Shown piece after piece: positions 37,913 to 50,000 of a DNA stretch of 64,000 nucleotides; within the stretch, counting starts at the first letter, position 1, and the number at the start of each line of letters is the position of its first letter. The translations under genes were made by a program, and so were the position numbers. The notes under the pieces were generated by a model, which was not told the DNA's origin, did no database searches, and was given only the letters and a program-made list of their open reading frames with translations. Location of the stretch: positions 16,889,643-16,953,642 of the forward strand of contig NC_049992.1 of the NCBI RefSeq assembly GCF_000003815.2, given 5' to 3'. Origin of the DNA: Branchiostoma floridae (taxonomy: Eukaryota; Chordata; Leptocardii; Amphioxiformes; Branchiostomatidae).

Positions 37913-40082
37913 CTGTCTCAAGCCAAACATGCTCCTAGCAGGACACATTAACAATGTGGCATGAAGCATGTACTTTTAATAGTCTTAATGATTAACGAAT
38001 ACCTGTGGTAACAAAGGGCACTCCAACTTGTCAAAGGTCTTGTTGCTGATGACAGCAGTTTTGCAATTGGTTGAAACACATGTTGCACTCCAGTACTGTG
38101 TTGTTTATCTATCTTTCAACCAACCAATCAATCAATCTTTTGTATCTGTACCAAACTTTGCCCAGAGAGAAACCTTTGTTTACCTAGATCAGTATCTTTT
38201 GAAACATTGTCAATTGACACTTCAACCTATGGTTGCACATGCTTGGGCACGTCTTGAACAATATCAATTGATACAAAATTGGCAAATAGCAACATTTAAA
38301 ATAAATCTATATCATGCACTTGTTGTGTTAGTGCACACAATGTACAATATAACAGTTTCAGTATGTCTACTTGTAAGTTGTAGTTTGTATCCAAAAAAGA
38401 GTACTGTTTTCCCTGTAGAGCTTTACTTTTCAATAAGTTGTGACACCAAGTATACAAAGCATAAGAAATTCCATTCTACACGTTGAGCTTTTTATGTCTA
38501 ACTAATGCAGTAGGTTTAGCCCTACATGATATAGTTCACAGAAAACAAAAACATAAACATTTAATCATCATGTGGATGAAGGTTAGACATCCAGGATACA
38601 AGATACACTAAATAGTAGTTCTTCAACAGAAAGTACAGATATTGTACAGTGTCCCTGACAAAATGTACATAGCAAAGGCGACATGTGAAAAGTTCTGACC
38701 GTTTTCAAAGTCATATCCAGTTCCTTGAGTAATTACTAATACTACTTGGCATATCTCACTATATGGTTATTACATCATGTATTATTAACTAATAATTCAA
38801 AGTATGCAAGATTCCTATACATTTACGGAATACTTCATCTCCCTTGTCATTCAACTTACAAATATGCTATTCAACCATATATACTAGTAACTATAGGTGA
38901 AAGTAAATAGAATACCACAGGTAGATTACCTTATTCTAATACTAATGTCATGAGTGACACGACAATGATAAGACAAAACAATGGTTACCTTTCACAATTT
39001 GTATACCAACAGGTCCAAACAAAAGACACAATATTGTCAAGTTCCTCACAAATTCCACTGCTGCTATTCTCATTCATAAGGTTCATTGTCAATCAAAATT
39101 GTTGTCATCTGCATGCATATATACCTGTAGACTTTTGCAGCATTGTTGTCACGTCTTGTTTAGAATTTTCTTTTGTCACATTTTGCTCAACATTCCATGA
39201 GTACAAATGTGCTTTTTTGTGGTTAAAACACACTACAATGTGCTGACACACACAAAAAAAATTATGAACTTCATATGATTAGACATTAGTCAGGAGTGAA
39301 AAATAACTGTAGTCATTGAAATAAAAATGATCCTACTGTAAAAAAAAATGAAATGCAACACTTCAGATATGATATATGTTGAAGACAATCTACATATCTG
39401 ACTGAGCATTAATATGAGAAAAAATTATCAAACTTTTAGTTTCCGATAAGAAGACTAACTGTTATTTTGTTGACGCTTTTCACCTGAATGCACCTCTCTT
39501 CAACCAAACGCCCCTGAACGGATATTTATGTACCTGTGCCACTTGTCACCTACTACTATATCTGACTGTACAAATCTCGGTCAGAGATAGGAAGACATGG
39601 TGTCTTATGTGTGGTGTATCACGAAATTAAAGCTCAGATGTTTGGTGGAAGTTACATAAAAAAACTGGGAGGATCCTTGGTCTGGTCTGCCCACCCACCC
39701 CCGTGATCGGTCATCTTCCACAAGTGAAAACTGGGACAGTTAGTTCTCCAAACCCGTCCATAATCTCACTGTCACAACCTGGATGACAGTATCTACAGGT
39801 CAGGGTCACTCTAGGACTCGGCCTGCCAACGATTCGTAGGGATCCAAAGTTGGGATTTCTCTAAGAGAGCGAAAATCCAAAATATTTTTCTATCTGTTGT
39901 CGCAAGGCATCAAGTTTTCGCTGAGTTTCAGCTGAGCAAGCAACCCCCACAAGCATGGGCCTCTCGTGGTAAAACTGACCATATTTCTGTCATGATACAT
40001 ACATGGCGAGGAGTGAAAACATCCTTAGATACGAATACGCCACCTTAGTGTCGTATTTTTGAAGGAAAATGACTGTCTGTAC

Positions 40083-40165
40083 CTGTTTTTGCTGCAAGAC
40101 GCTTGTTATCGCTCTACACGAGAACAAAAAGTTCAAGATGGCTACCCAGTATATGTCACGTGACC
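40083..40165 (-). promoter_or_regulatory. GIGYF: Probable GIGYF promoter and non-coding first exon
   Basis: On the minus strand a palindromic E-box (GTCACGTGAC, 40155-40164) is followed about 15 bases downstream by a YY1-type GCCATCTTG word (40134-40142), a common layout of TATA-less housekeeping promoters around the start site. About 50 bases further on, AAAACAG|GTACAG at 40083/40082 is a good 5' splice site. The coding start exon has an acceptor-like CCCACAG four bases before its ATG, so a separate non-coding first exon is expected. Transcript data would be needed to confirm it. Confidence 0.5.
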
Positions 40166-40969
40166 TGAGGAAAGTCCCCGGATCGAGGTAGTCAGCTGAC
40201 CAGGCAAGTGCAGTCCCTTTTGCTGGATTTGAAATAAAAGAAATAAGTCAACTGTATTTCATTTTCTGTGGCTAATTTTCTCGTGTCATAAAGTCATGAT
40301 TGTGCTGTCATAATGCTTATCAGCGAGTAATACGGAAAACCCGGTGACAAATACTGTTTTTGATTCATCTCCCAAGAGTGACCTCTAGCGATTTTAGACA
40401 TATCTGCACACATCACAAGGCATGCACGTGGACGGGACACTTCAGTGGAGGGGGCGGTGTCAAATCATACGGTGAGAAGTACACGTCAAATATACTAGTA
40501 GCCTTATACCAGGCGCTGTTCCCAGGGCTTACACCAAGGAGGTTTAACCACGTTGCTTACACATAGGCTAAGCTCCTAGACTCTGCTACAGATAAACTTT
40601 TACCACGTCGATTCGCGATTTTTATCCGGGAATACGACGGGAAAAGAAAATATACCGGGTGAGGAATAACGTTATATACCGGGGGGCTTGTACCGGTCAT
40701 AGCACCGGTAGAATTTCCTCACTCGTAATCACTCAGTGAACTTGAATGAGTGCCTAGCTTCGGCTTGGGTCGTCCCTCTGAAAGGACGTTAGATCAGATG
40801 CAGGTGCCGTGTTTCTGGATAGGCACCCTATGCACGATATAGAACCCATCACAATATCTGAAAAGAGTTAAAAGGGGTCCTTTCTGGTGTGAGTGGTTCA
40901 AAACGTATACAGCCCTTCGGTTGCACATGCGTGGAGCAATTTTCGAAAACAAGTGGGGCCATGGTTTAC

Positions 40970-41530
40970 GAGGTCCGCTGAGTTAGCGCCGAATGGCAGT
41001 CGTTCCAGACACTTGCGACAGTCGTATCATCGGAGGTCATATGAGTTCGCGCCGAATGACAGTTGCTCTGAGACCCTTCCGACAGTCGCATTGAGGTCAC
41101 CTGAGTTAGCACCGAATGGCAGTCGCTCTAGACACTTGTGACAGTTGCATTGAGGTCACCTGACCTGAGTCAGCGTCGAATGGCAGCTGCTTCAGACCCT
41201 TGCGACAGTCGCAGTGATGTCAACTGAGTTAGCGCCGCATAACAGTCGCCCCAGACACTTGCGACAGTCGCATTGAGGTCACTTGAGTTAGCGCCGAATG
41301 ACAGTCGCCCCAGACACTTGCGACAGTCGCAGTGAGGTCACTTGACCTGAGTCAGCGTCGAATGACAGTCTTTTTAGACCTTTGCGACAGTCGCAGTGAG
41401 GTCACCTGAGTTAGCGCCGAATGACGGTCTTTCCAGACACTTGCGACATTGAGGTCACCTCACTTGAGTTAGCGCCGAATGACAGCCGCTCCTAGGCCTT
41501 GCGATTTAGCCCCGCCTATTATAAGCCCCT
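40970..41530. repeat. About 59-bp minisatellite, second locus
   Basis: About nine units of the type GAGGTCACCTGAGTTAGCGC ... CACTTGCGACAGTCGCATT, some expanded. It ends GATTTAGCCCCGCCTATTAT and CCCCTGGCTGC as at 22170-22230. Confidence 0.88.
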
Positions 41531-41565
41531 GGCTGCGAAGTTAGAAGACAGAGTAGTCGGCCCAC

Positions 41566-41591
41566 CCAAGGACGTTATACAACGTCCTTGG
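41566..41591. repeat. Near-perfect 26-bp palindrome
   Basis: CCAAGGACGTTATACAACGT followed by CCTTGG. The stem is 11-12 bp. It belongs to a scattered set of CCAAGGA-type palindromes (see 47355-47397). Confidence 0.75.
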
Positions 41592-41849
41592 CTCTCCCAA
41601 TAGTAAAAGATTGTGGTGAATGCTGCTCGTATGTATGTCAACAGCTTCCATGAGAAAGAAGCAATTCTTGTCAAATGTTTTTTTGTCAAAAAGAAACGCT
41701 TGTAAAAGAGCATGCAGGCTTTGTTATACATCAGTGGAGTCGTGACTCTTGTGCAGTGTCTCCAAAACTAATGATCTACTTTAGTACCTCGCAGCAGCAG
41801 CATAATGATACATACATACAAATTACATATTCATACTCTTAACAAGTTG

Positions 41850-42130
41850 TAGCATTCACATAGTTCTGCTTCCATTGTGTTCTAATTTCATCAGTTTAAT
41901 GAGGTCCTTATCATATAGTCCAGTTTCTGCTTCAATAAAGACTTTAGCGTGAGGTATGGACGGCCTCTTCTCCTATTTGCTTCTGGGGAACAAAAGAGCA
42001 GTTTACCGGCTGGTTCGCCATGTCGAACAACATGTCCAGCAAGACGGTTAACAGGATGATGTGTGCGCGATACTAGAGTATGCAGCTGCATAATGTGTTC
42101 GCGGTAACGTACGTTGTAGCCTTGATCCAT
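41850..42130 (-). mobile_element. LINE ORF2 C-terminal remnant, copy A
   Basis: The minus strand encodes HPVNRLAGHVVRHGEPAGKL, then RRRGRPYLTLKSLL. This is the R-L-GHV-R ... RRRGRP-x-W/L-x-D/L tail of non-LTR reverse transcriptases. Its 3' flank ends in a TATG-type microsatellite, as in copy B. Confidence 0.75.
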
Positions 42131-42241
42131 CAGGCATTATTTATTATTATCAATTAGCTTAAGTAGAAATTGATTTAGTTTAGACGTTATTCCCTTTTTA
42201 TTTATCTATGATTATCATTTCCCTTCTTTATGTTTATGTAT

Positions 42242-42320
42242 ACCACTACTACCTTACCTTGTATGCAATTAGCCCTGGGGCATGAATTTGCAATAAAGAT
42301 TTATTTATTATTATTGTTAA
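42242..42320 (+). mobile_element. Retroelement 3' tail (CR1/L2-like)
   Basis: GCAATTAGCCCTGGGGCATG, AATTTGCAATAAAGATT and then TTATTATTATTG repeats. Paired with 34453-34505. Confidence 0.6.
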
Positions 42321-42943
42321 TTACTGTTTATTTGCACATGATAAAAAACACAATGTTACAAACTGTATACAAAATGCTTCAGAAACCAGAAACCTAAAAG
42401 GTTTATCGTTGGTTTCCTTTTAACTGCGTTTGGTTCCATTTGGCTATGAACATTGTTAATAATTGTAATACATATACATTACATGTGAAAGTTGACGATC
42501 AATTCAAACGAAAGAAAAAAGGAAATTATACCGATGCATAAGAAAATAAGAAAAATTCGAGGGGTGACTAATAAACTAGTGAAGTACTACAATCAAGTAA
42601 CATAACAAAACGTGGCTGGAATATAAATTAGATTTCATAGATCCAACATGGAATAAACAAGATTTAATAAGATAGCAAGGAAACGCAATCAAATCAAGTG
42701 GATGTAAAACTAGGGCTGAGTATAAGATCAGCTTTAATTTGGCATATAAATATCAGAAAGGATACGGACATTTAAAAAAAACGTTATTCCAGATTCAAGT
42801 CCCCCATGTAAACGAAAGTGAGCTGCCGTTGATTTTAGATACGATCTTGATTGTCTTATGTTGTGGCTGTGTACATGTATATCGGAATTGAATTATTACT
42901 ACATGTATAAAAAGTTATAGTAGTTAATATGTTCAGTTGGAGA

Positions 42944-43149
42944 TACTGTAAATGCATTTAAGTTCGCGGGGATTTAATTTCGCGGTAGCGGGAAAGGACT
43001 TTTCGCGGTGGTTTTAATTTCGCGGTAACCCCATAGACTGCAGTCTAATACCATAATAGAAAAATGTTCGCGGTGGTTTTCGCGGTGAAGTGGTCACCGC
43101 GAAAACCGCGAATATTAATCCACCGCGAACATTTCTGCATTTACAGTAT
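42944..43149. mobile_element. MITE, TTCGCGG family, copy 3
   Basis: Perfect 13-base ends TACTGTAAATGCA and TGCATTTACAGTA. The interior alternates TTCGCGG and CCGCGAA words, able to fold into a long hairpin. Confidence 0.9.
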
Positions 43150-43769
43150 CGTTTAACTTTGTGTGTGGCGCTCAGTTTTACGTTATAACTTTGAATTTTC
43201 ATAATCTCTGACACTTCCTGTGGTAGGTCGTCTTCTTCTGTCAGTCCAAATATGTTCTACTTACAAAGCAATAAACGGATTACTCGTTATGGAATAAGCT
43301 TCCACGTACTTGCTTCCGCATGGAGTACAATCTGAAACTGTTTAAGTCATGCAAGGGTTAACAGACAGCTTTCTTCTCAGTACAGTATTGTAACCCAAAA
43401 TGCTTGAATGGCCCTATAAGCCTTATTTTGCGGTGAATCCTAAGTAAATACAAACAACCCACTCAACAGCGATTAGTGAGCTTCAAAAAAATATGATTCT
43501 TATGTCTCCAACTGTGATTTTCGGCCGGCTAACTCTGGTGTGCTGTCTGTCTCTTTGGCCAATTTCTGCCATTTTTTCAGCGACGATTATAAGTTCCACC
43601 TAAATCCTTGAAAATTATGGCCCAACCTGGAGTCTTTTGGGTTAGAAGAAACAGGTAGGGTCTAAGCTTTCAAAGGTGAGGTTTCTTTCATTGAGCGAGC
43701 ATTCCTCGGAGTTTGGAATTGAGCCAATCAACAACCTGTTTTTCTTTTAATGGTTAACGTTATAAAGAT

Positions 43770-43885
43770 GTATTCTCTAAGCAGAGGTTGAGTCACGGAG
43801 AGGAACGAGTCGGTAAAAATCCCGACTACTACTAACGTTGATTATATCTCCGCGACTCAACCTCTGTTCGGAGAATAACAAGTCC
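43770..43885. repeat. Imperfect hairpin
   Basis: AGCAGAGGTTGAGTCACGGAG is mirrored by CTCCGCGACTCAACCTCTG, separated by about 50 bases. It could be a small MITE. Confidence 0.6.
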
Positions 43886-44014
43886 TTGTGACTGTCTGGT
43901 GAGGAAAGATTTTTAAGATGGAAATTGGGGTGAGTACTTTTCAGAAGCCTTGTTTCAGTGTATTTTAACATGCTTTCCTATAGAGAGGTCCAACTGTGTT
44001 ATCAACTACGCGCA

Positions 44015-44114
44015 NNNNNNNNNNNNNNNNNNNNNNNNNNNNNNNNNNNNNNNNNNNNNNNNNNNNNNNNNNNNNNNNNNNNNNNNNNNNNNNNNNNNNN
44101 NNNNNNNNNNNNNN
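44015..44114. other. Assembly gap (100 N)
   Basis: Exactly 100 unknown bases, a conventional scaffold gap of unknown true length. A GGCCGGCTTACTC module after the gap resembles GGCCGGCTAACTC near 43523, so a repeat probably caused the break. Confidence 0.98.
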
Positions 44115-44418
44115 TCCTCTGGCCGGCTTACTCCTCTGATTTGTTACATTTCTACGATTTTTCCAGCGATCCGGAGTCTGGTAGAGACTACTTATTTAGT
44201 CAGAATGCGAGTAAGATACAAAGGACGTCCTGTTGTTATCCGTGCATGGTCTAATGGGTACTGACAGGACAACACGTACAACACACGTGCAGCTCACCAA
44301 TCCCGTTTATTGTTTATCAAGCCACGTGAAATAAACTCTTTCACAGAGATCAGAACGAGTGTTTTCAAAGAAGAAGATTTTCCCTGTAGCATGTACCTGT
44401 ACCGGGAGTGAGATGAAC

Positions 44419-44894
44419 GGTTACAGGTTGTTTCGCAACAATGTCAGTTCGCAACCGTCAGTTCGTAAAAGTCTTTTCGCAACATGTACAAATTACAAGT
44501 CTTTTCGCAACAAGGTACAAGTCGTTTTGCAACTTTTGGATGTTATTAATTTTGATAGCCTTATAGTATTCTAAATTGTATACGTATTCCTAACATAATT
44601 ATACTCCTACCCGTGCACGTATGAAACTGTACCGCCCGGCGCATGAAAATCATCGGGCTGTCAGGTCCATGCGGCCCCATGTTCATCTGCCGCCAGGGTT
44701 GTCTTTCGCACCCGGTAAAATTTTTACGCAAAAGGAGTATAATTATGTTAGGAATACGATTTCTAATACTATTAGGCTATCAAGATTAATAACATTCAAA
44801 TGATACGAAATGAATTGTACCTTGTTGCGAAAAGACTTGCCTTGTTGCGAACTGACGGTTGCGAACTGACATTGTTGCGAAACAACCTGTTACC
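44419..44894. mobile_element. Foldback MITE with TTTCGCAACA word arrays
   Basis: The arms 44419-44600 and 44735-44894 are inverted copies. Each holds several TTTCGCAACA or TTCGCAAC words, and the inner arm reads TATTCCTAACATAATTATAC and its complement. The layout is the same as 5881-7989 but with a different word. Confidence 0.87.
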
Positions 44895-45756
44895 TGATGA
44901 ACTCATTACTGCACCCCTAGGGTGCCTACTAGAGGCCTGAAATTGTTGAGGACACCAGGTTACAGCGCGCGTAGAGCGGATTGTTTGTAGGCTAATCCTT
45001 TACGTTTCAAACGTGAAATAATGACACAAAAGTGTCAAAAAGTGTTAGCAAATTTGAGATTTCTTAGTTCTAGAATGTTTCAAATTTGAGCGCAAATAAC
45101 TGCGTAGCATACCTTTAATTTGACATATTACATAGAATTCCAGTCGCCGCGCATGCCTCCTGGCAATTGGTGGGGAGTAACCAAGTGAGGTGGCTTATTC
45201 GTGCATCAAATAGAGTAAAACTTTGAAAACTGTAAGAACATAATGATAACATCAACTGTCATAATTCCACCGGGTTCCATAATACCACCACATTGAAAAA
45301 TTTTTTTAACATCTTTATTCATAAAACAAAAACATGGTTTACAACATAAACATCACATCCTAACAGTACATTACAGTATTACGCACGTGGCAGAAAATGT
45401 CTGCCTATATGGTTTAACAGTAGAGCAGCTTCAGCTTGGAAGCTTCCTTATAGGTTTCTTCTCTTACCACAGCCATCGCACCAGTTTACAAAACACGTTG
45501 CACGGCACACGTGCAACTCAACAATTCCGTTTGTCGTTAAACCACGTGAGATTCGTGCACCAAATAACAAATTTGAAAACTGCAAGAACATAATGATAAC
45601 ATCATCAACTGTCATAGTTCCATAATACTGCCACATTAAGAATACATTGTTATAGAGGCCTTCTCGAGATTGTCTTGAACACCAATTATAAATATCTAGT
45701 GTATTGGCCTTGGAATTATTGAGGCTTCGATGGTAGTCTCCAGGATCTACCGGTTG

Positions 45757-46085
45757 TATAAGATAGTATAAAAGCTGGCGAAGGAGTATACTAGTTCTAG
45801 CCAATGGGAATCAGTGTGAAAGAAGAATGGAGTAGAAACACTGACAGAAACAATATAGAGTATACAAAATATTAGTATACAAAAATCCTGACCCCCGGGA
45901 TTCGAACCCACGCCGATCCCGGGCCGCCAGCTCACAAACCCAGCAACGCAAACCACCACACTAAAAGGCTCAAGCCGTTTGGCATCGTTGATTTGGCGCT
46001 GCTTGAACCCCACTGTGCCTGCTGACTCCCTTTGGCCAGCTATGCTCCTTGAAAAGCTTTGATACTATCTCATGCCACTAGTAAA
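45757..46085. mobile_element. Inverted-repeat element with inserted SINE
   Basis: ATAAGATAGTATAAAAGCTG and GAAGGAGT at the left are mirrored by ACTCCCTTTGGCCAGC ... GATACTATCTCATGC at the right. A related, smaller hairpin is at 61385-61523. The SINE 45840-45985 lies inside. Confidence 0.65.
45840..45985 (-). mobile_element. tRNA-derived SINE
   Basis: The minus strand reads TTTTAGTGTGGTGGTTTGCG and GTGGGTTCGAATCCCGGGG, the latter a perfect box B. It ends in an AT-rich TTTTTGTATAC tail. The head is tRNA-like but lacks a convincing cloverleaf. Confidence 0.75.
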
Positions 46086-46690
46086 CTGCCTGGAGATTAC
46101 TTCAATGGCACATCTCTCTAAAATCACTTTAAATTTATTTATGTATTATTTTCATGTGGCGGTATTATGGCACTTAGTGAAATTTATATGAGAGTTGATG
46201 TGAAGTAATAACAAATACAAAAGCTACATCTACTGAAGCAAATGACCTTTTAACCTTAGAGCTATTCATACAGCCTGTTCTTTAAAGCTATTTTCCTGGC
46301 CAGTATGTACTAGTATGTTGCCTGTGCTCTAGAGTTATACTATGCATGTATGCATTTACGTGTATACACCATATCAGTGGTCCGATAATACTAAAGACTG
46401 CCCTCTATATAGGAGTCTATCACAATTTTGCGTATAGTAACTAATATGTATGATAAGTCCATATGAGTCGCGTACTGACATTTTTGTCTTTAATAGGTAA
46501 AAATTGCGGCCGAAGAAGTTTTTTCAGTTCGATAACCGCGCTGCATTGCGATAGGTTATTTTGGGGCACGACCGGGTCCTTGAATTCTTAACTCACAGTT
46601 AAAATCAACCTGGGACCTGGCGACAAACAGACGCCGTCACCTACCCGTGAAAACACGGAAAGACAGCCAAATGACACGACAGATACAGTT

Positions 46691-47062
46691 TCACCACGTT
46701 TTAGTCAGAACGGACGACACCTCGCGACTGTTGGTCGGCACCACGGCCTGCTTGAGTTTCTCGTTCATGCCGAACCTCATGTCCGTGAACGGTCCAAGTT
46801 CGTAGTGATTGATCAACCTGGCAGCCTCGTCCATCAAGTCTTTGGTGTTGCTATGGTTACTGATGACGAACAGCGCGCAGTCCTGTCCTCTCATTCTCGC
46901 GAGAGCCAGCGAGAGTTCGGGAAGGCTGATCTTCCCGGGGAAGGGTTTCCACTCCCTGAGCTGGTTGACGTGTTTGTAGAAGGCCCAGATGGAGTTGCAG
47001 TGAGAGTTTCTCCCGTACACCCACCTGTCCAAGGTTCCACGCTCAGCCGTCCCCACATACAC
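46691..47062 (-). CDS. Uncharacterised protein, terminal exon
   Basis: Encodes VYVGTAERGTLDRWVYGRNS, then SIWAFYKHVNQLREWKPFPG and DCALFVISNHSNTKDLMDEA, ending VLTKTW-stop. The acceptor is TTCTAAG|GTGTAT. A minus-strand AATAAA lies about 550 bases downstream, near 46135. Confidence 0.84.
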   Translation of the reverse strand: MYVGTAERGTLDRWVYGRNSHCNSIWAFYKHVNQLREWKPFPGKISLPELSLALARMRGQDCALFVISNHSNTKDLMDEAARLINHYELGPFTDMRFGMNEKLKQAVVPTNSREVSSVLTKTW

Positions 47063-50000
47063 CTTAGAATAAAAAAAGACAAACGTTTGCTTGGATATTG
47101 AAAGTGATTTTCAACCAGTTATAGCTGAAATGTACTCAATGATCACATGGATCAGTTGAGCTACTCTTCCACTGGTCGTGATAGAGAATTGGAAGACAGA
47201 CGCCATGTGCAATCCCCTGATAGTTAGGCCATGGTAAATGATTTTACTATATGGATGACATCCTATGGGAACCCAAAAACTGACGCGAAGGTGCGAATAA
47301 GAAAAGTTTGACCAAAAGGGCTGCGTTCATGATGAAATCTAAGTGGCCAGGAAGGTTAAACCAAGGAGGTTCCTTTTTTCAACCTCCTTGGTTAAACATA
47401 TTGACTGAACTGTAACAGTGGTGTTCAAGTACCGCCTATCGTCCTTGCCAAACAGAATATACTATAACGTAAAACAGTTAACTCAACAACTGATTCTTTC
47501 TTTTTTTTTTTGTTCTTTTTTTGTTTTGTTCTTTCACATCTTCTTTGACCTTGGAATATCCTATGACATTATGACATTAGCTTACATTTTCCGATATCTA
47601 TTCTTGCAACCAACGGCATGCATTTGCTTAATTTGAAGCTGCTTTGTGCGATTTACTGTATGGTTGAAAACTTTTTTTTTTAATTTTTGGAAACGACCGA
47701 AAATTGATGCGATCGCAGATGTCATCCATATAATCAAATGAACATGGCCTTACAGGATACAATTTCACTGTGTATGTACATGGGAAATTCCCTTGTTCCC
47801 TTGCTAATATAGACATGACACTGGGAGCAAAAATTCAAATGCAAGAAGAGAGAATCTTTGCGGGGGCGAGGAAGAAGTGTCAACGATAGAGACTGCAAAC
47901 GAACAAAAGATGCCCTACATCATGTACATACAGGAATAGAAATCCGTACTTGTAGAATCCTAATAGCCCGGAAATCGTAACTTCTGAAAAGCGGCAATGA
48001 CAAACCTAACGTGCTAATTACCGCCATGAAATGTCATAGACGTTATTTACCCCGCGTTTGTCTGCCTGTATGTGGGTGTTTTTTAAACAAGATAACTCAA
48101 GAACGGCTGGATGAATTGGTTTCATACTTGGTGTGTTGATAGTGTGCGATAAAAGCTGGAAATGCTTAGATTTTGGGCCCCCTAGGGGCTTTCCTTGGTA
48201 CTTGGTAAACTTGCCGAAAAGAGTAGGTACCAAACCATGTTTTGGAGGACTGTTTTCTGGATATTTTTGGGTCTCTAGTCTAGAGGACCCCCTAGAGAAA
48301 CACGAACAGGAAGAAAACGTGCACTACAACTTGACTTGAGTGACAAGGAATCAATGACAGACACCGACACAAAGAGCCAAAAAAAACCCAAGCCCGAGCG
48401 ATGACGTCATTACCCTTTCTTCTCAGTGAGGAAATGACGCCCGTTTTGAAGATGTGTACCTGGAACTCTGAAGGAAGATTCACGAACATGTGCTCCTTGG
48501 GCGCACGTGCACCGTTGGGCGATGACGCATTTCCGGCTCGGCGGTAGGTGTCGTCTCGAATCAGCAGCAGAAACAGAGCGTTGGTGGCGCCTGAGTGAAG
48601 ACGACAACAAGTTTTGTTTTAGAATCGTTTTTGACACCGCATCCCCACCGAATTTGATGAGAATTGCTGCACCGTTACTTCTGTTAATTGACAACTATTA
48701 TGTCTATAATGATTATCACACTCCTTTACGCTGAGATCACATAAACTATCACTATGGTGGAGACAAGAACAAGTTTTGTTTTAGAATCGTTTGGGACCGT
48801 ATTAATGAGAATTTGATGAGAATTGATGCTCCGTAACTTCTGTTCATTGACAACTGTTATGAATATATCACACTCACTTACGTTTGGGACAGCAATATGA
48901 AATCGCATAAAACCATGATTAACGTTATAAATGTAAACATTGAACGTTTGTAACGCATTAGTAAGCAGCGACACCTACCGCTGCAGTATAATGTAAACCG
49001 GTCAGATTTACCATGAGGAAAGGGACAGACGGTCACCGAAACGTCGGTGGCAATCGTGCAATGGTTGTGAAAAAGCAATGGTTGTGAAAAAAGGAAAATT
49101 CGTGCCACATTTGGGTGGGAATTCTAAATGGACCTTATATCCTCTTCACACGAGAAGGAATGGGCCAAAATGCCGTCAGAATGAATTTTTTTTCTATTCC
49201 TGGGAATCCGTGGTGTATTCTAGAAATTCTTATTGCATTCCAGATATTCTTTTGGCCACATTCCGACAGGATTCGACGTGGCTTGTTTTTTCGTTTCTCC
49301 ATCGAATGAGATAAGAATGTTTCGAATCCACTTCGAATGCCATTCGATATTTCTCCACTTCGAATGCACCTCGACAGTTTTTAACATGTCAAAAACTTTC
49401 GGACCAGCCAAAAGAACGGGCACAAATAGCTGGAATGCAGTAAGAATTTCTGGAACAGACTACGAATTGCCAGGAATTGCCAGGAATAGAAAAGAATTTT
49501 CTTTCCGACGGCATTCCGGCTCATTCTTGCTCTCGTGTGAAGGGGGGGGGGGGTAAACGGCAGCGGATCTAGCGACAGTCATGCATAAACCACATTACAC
49601 GGTGTACAAAAATAGTAGTGACAAGAGCTAGAAATCTAACTTGATCTACAGCATGGGTAGCTGGCTTCACCAGCCAAACAACCATTCTCAGAACTGAATT
49701 GTTGCGTTTTAGTCCGTTTTTTCTCTGTATCTTATTTTCCGTGTCATCTGAAGCGGCAGTCGCTTGTCAGGGGAGGGATCCCACTTGTATCAAGCTACAT
49801 GAATCAACCAATACTTAATCTGTAGATTCAAAGCGTAATAGTCTAGAGGAAAGAAAGAAAGCCTTGATTGTGCCCATTTTTATAGTCGTAAATGGCGACA
49901 GCATTTTGCACATTTCAACAAGAACGAGCCAGAAAGTAGGAAAGCTGTTCGATAATGAACACCTGCATCCCTAAATGGTGTGATACGTGTGAGCCTTGGA

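Larger units (their letters stand above)
35561..40082 (-). other. Large 5' intron of GIGYF
   Basis: Inferred intron between the non-coding first exon and the start-codon exon. It holds the hAT MITEs at 36123 and 37346, LINE copy 1 and a decayed SINE at 37800-37912. I see no gene in 37920-39900. Confidence 0.5.
40166..46690. other. Intergenic region between the two minus-strand genes
   Basis: No convincing coding sequence. It holds the 59-bp array, LINE remnants, a TTCGCGG MITE, the assembly gap, a foldback MITE and a SINE-bearing element. The stretches 43150-43760 and 44900-45740 show nothing I recognise. Confidence 0.6.

Noticed and set aside
43950-44264. Open frames spanning the gap
   Set aside because: They cross 100 unknown bases and have no coding character.
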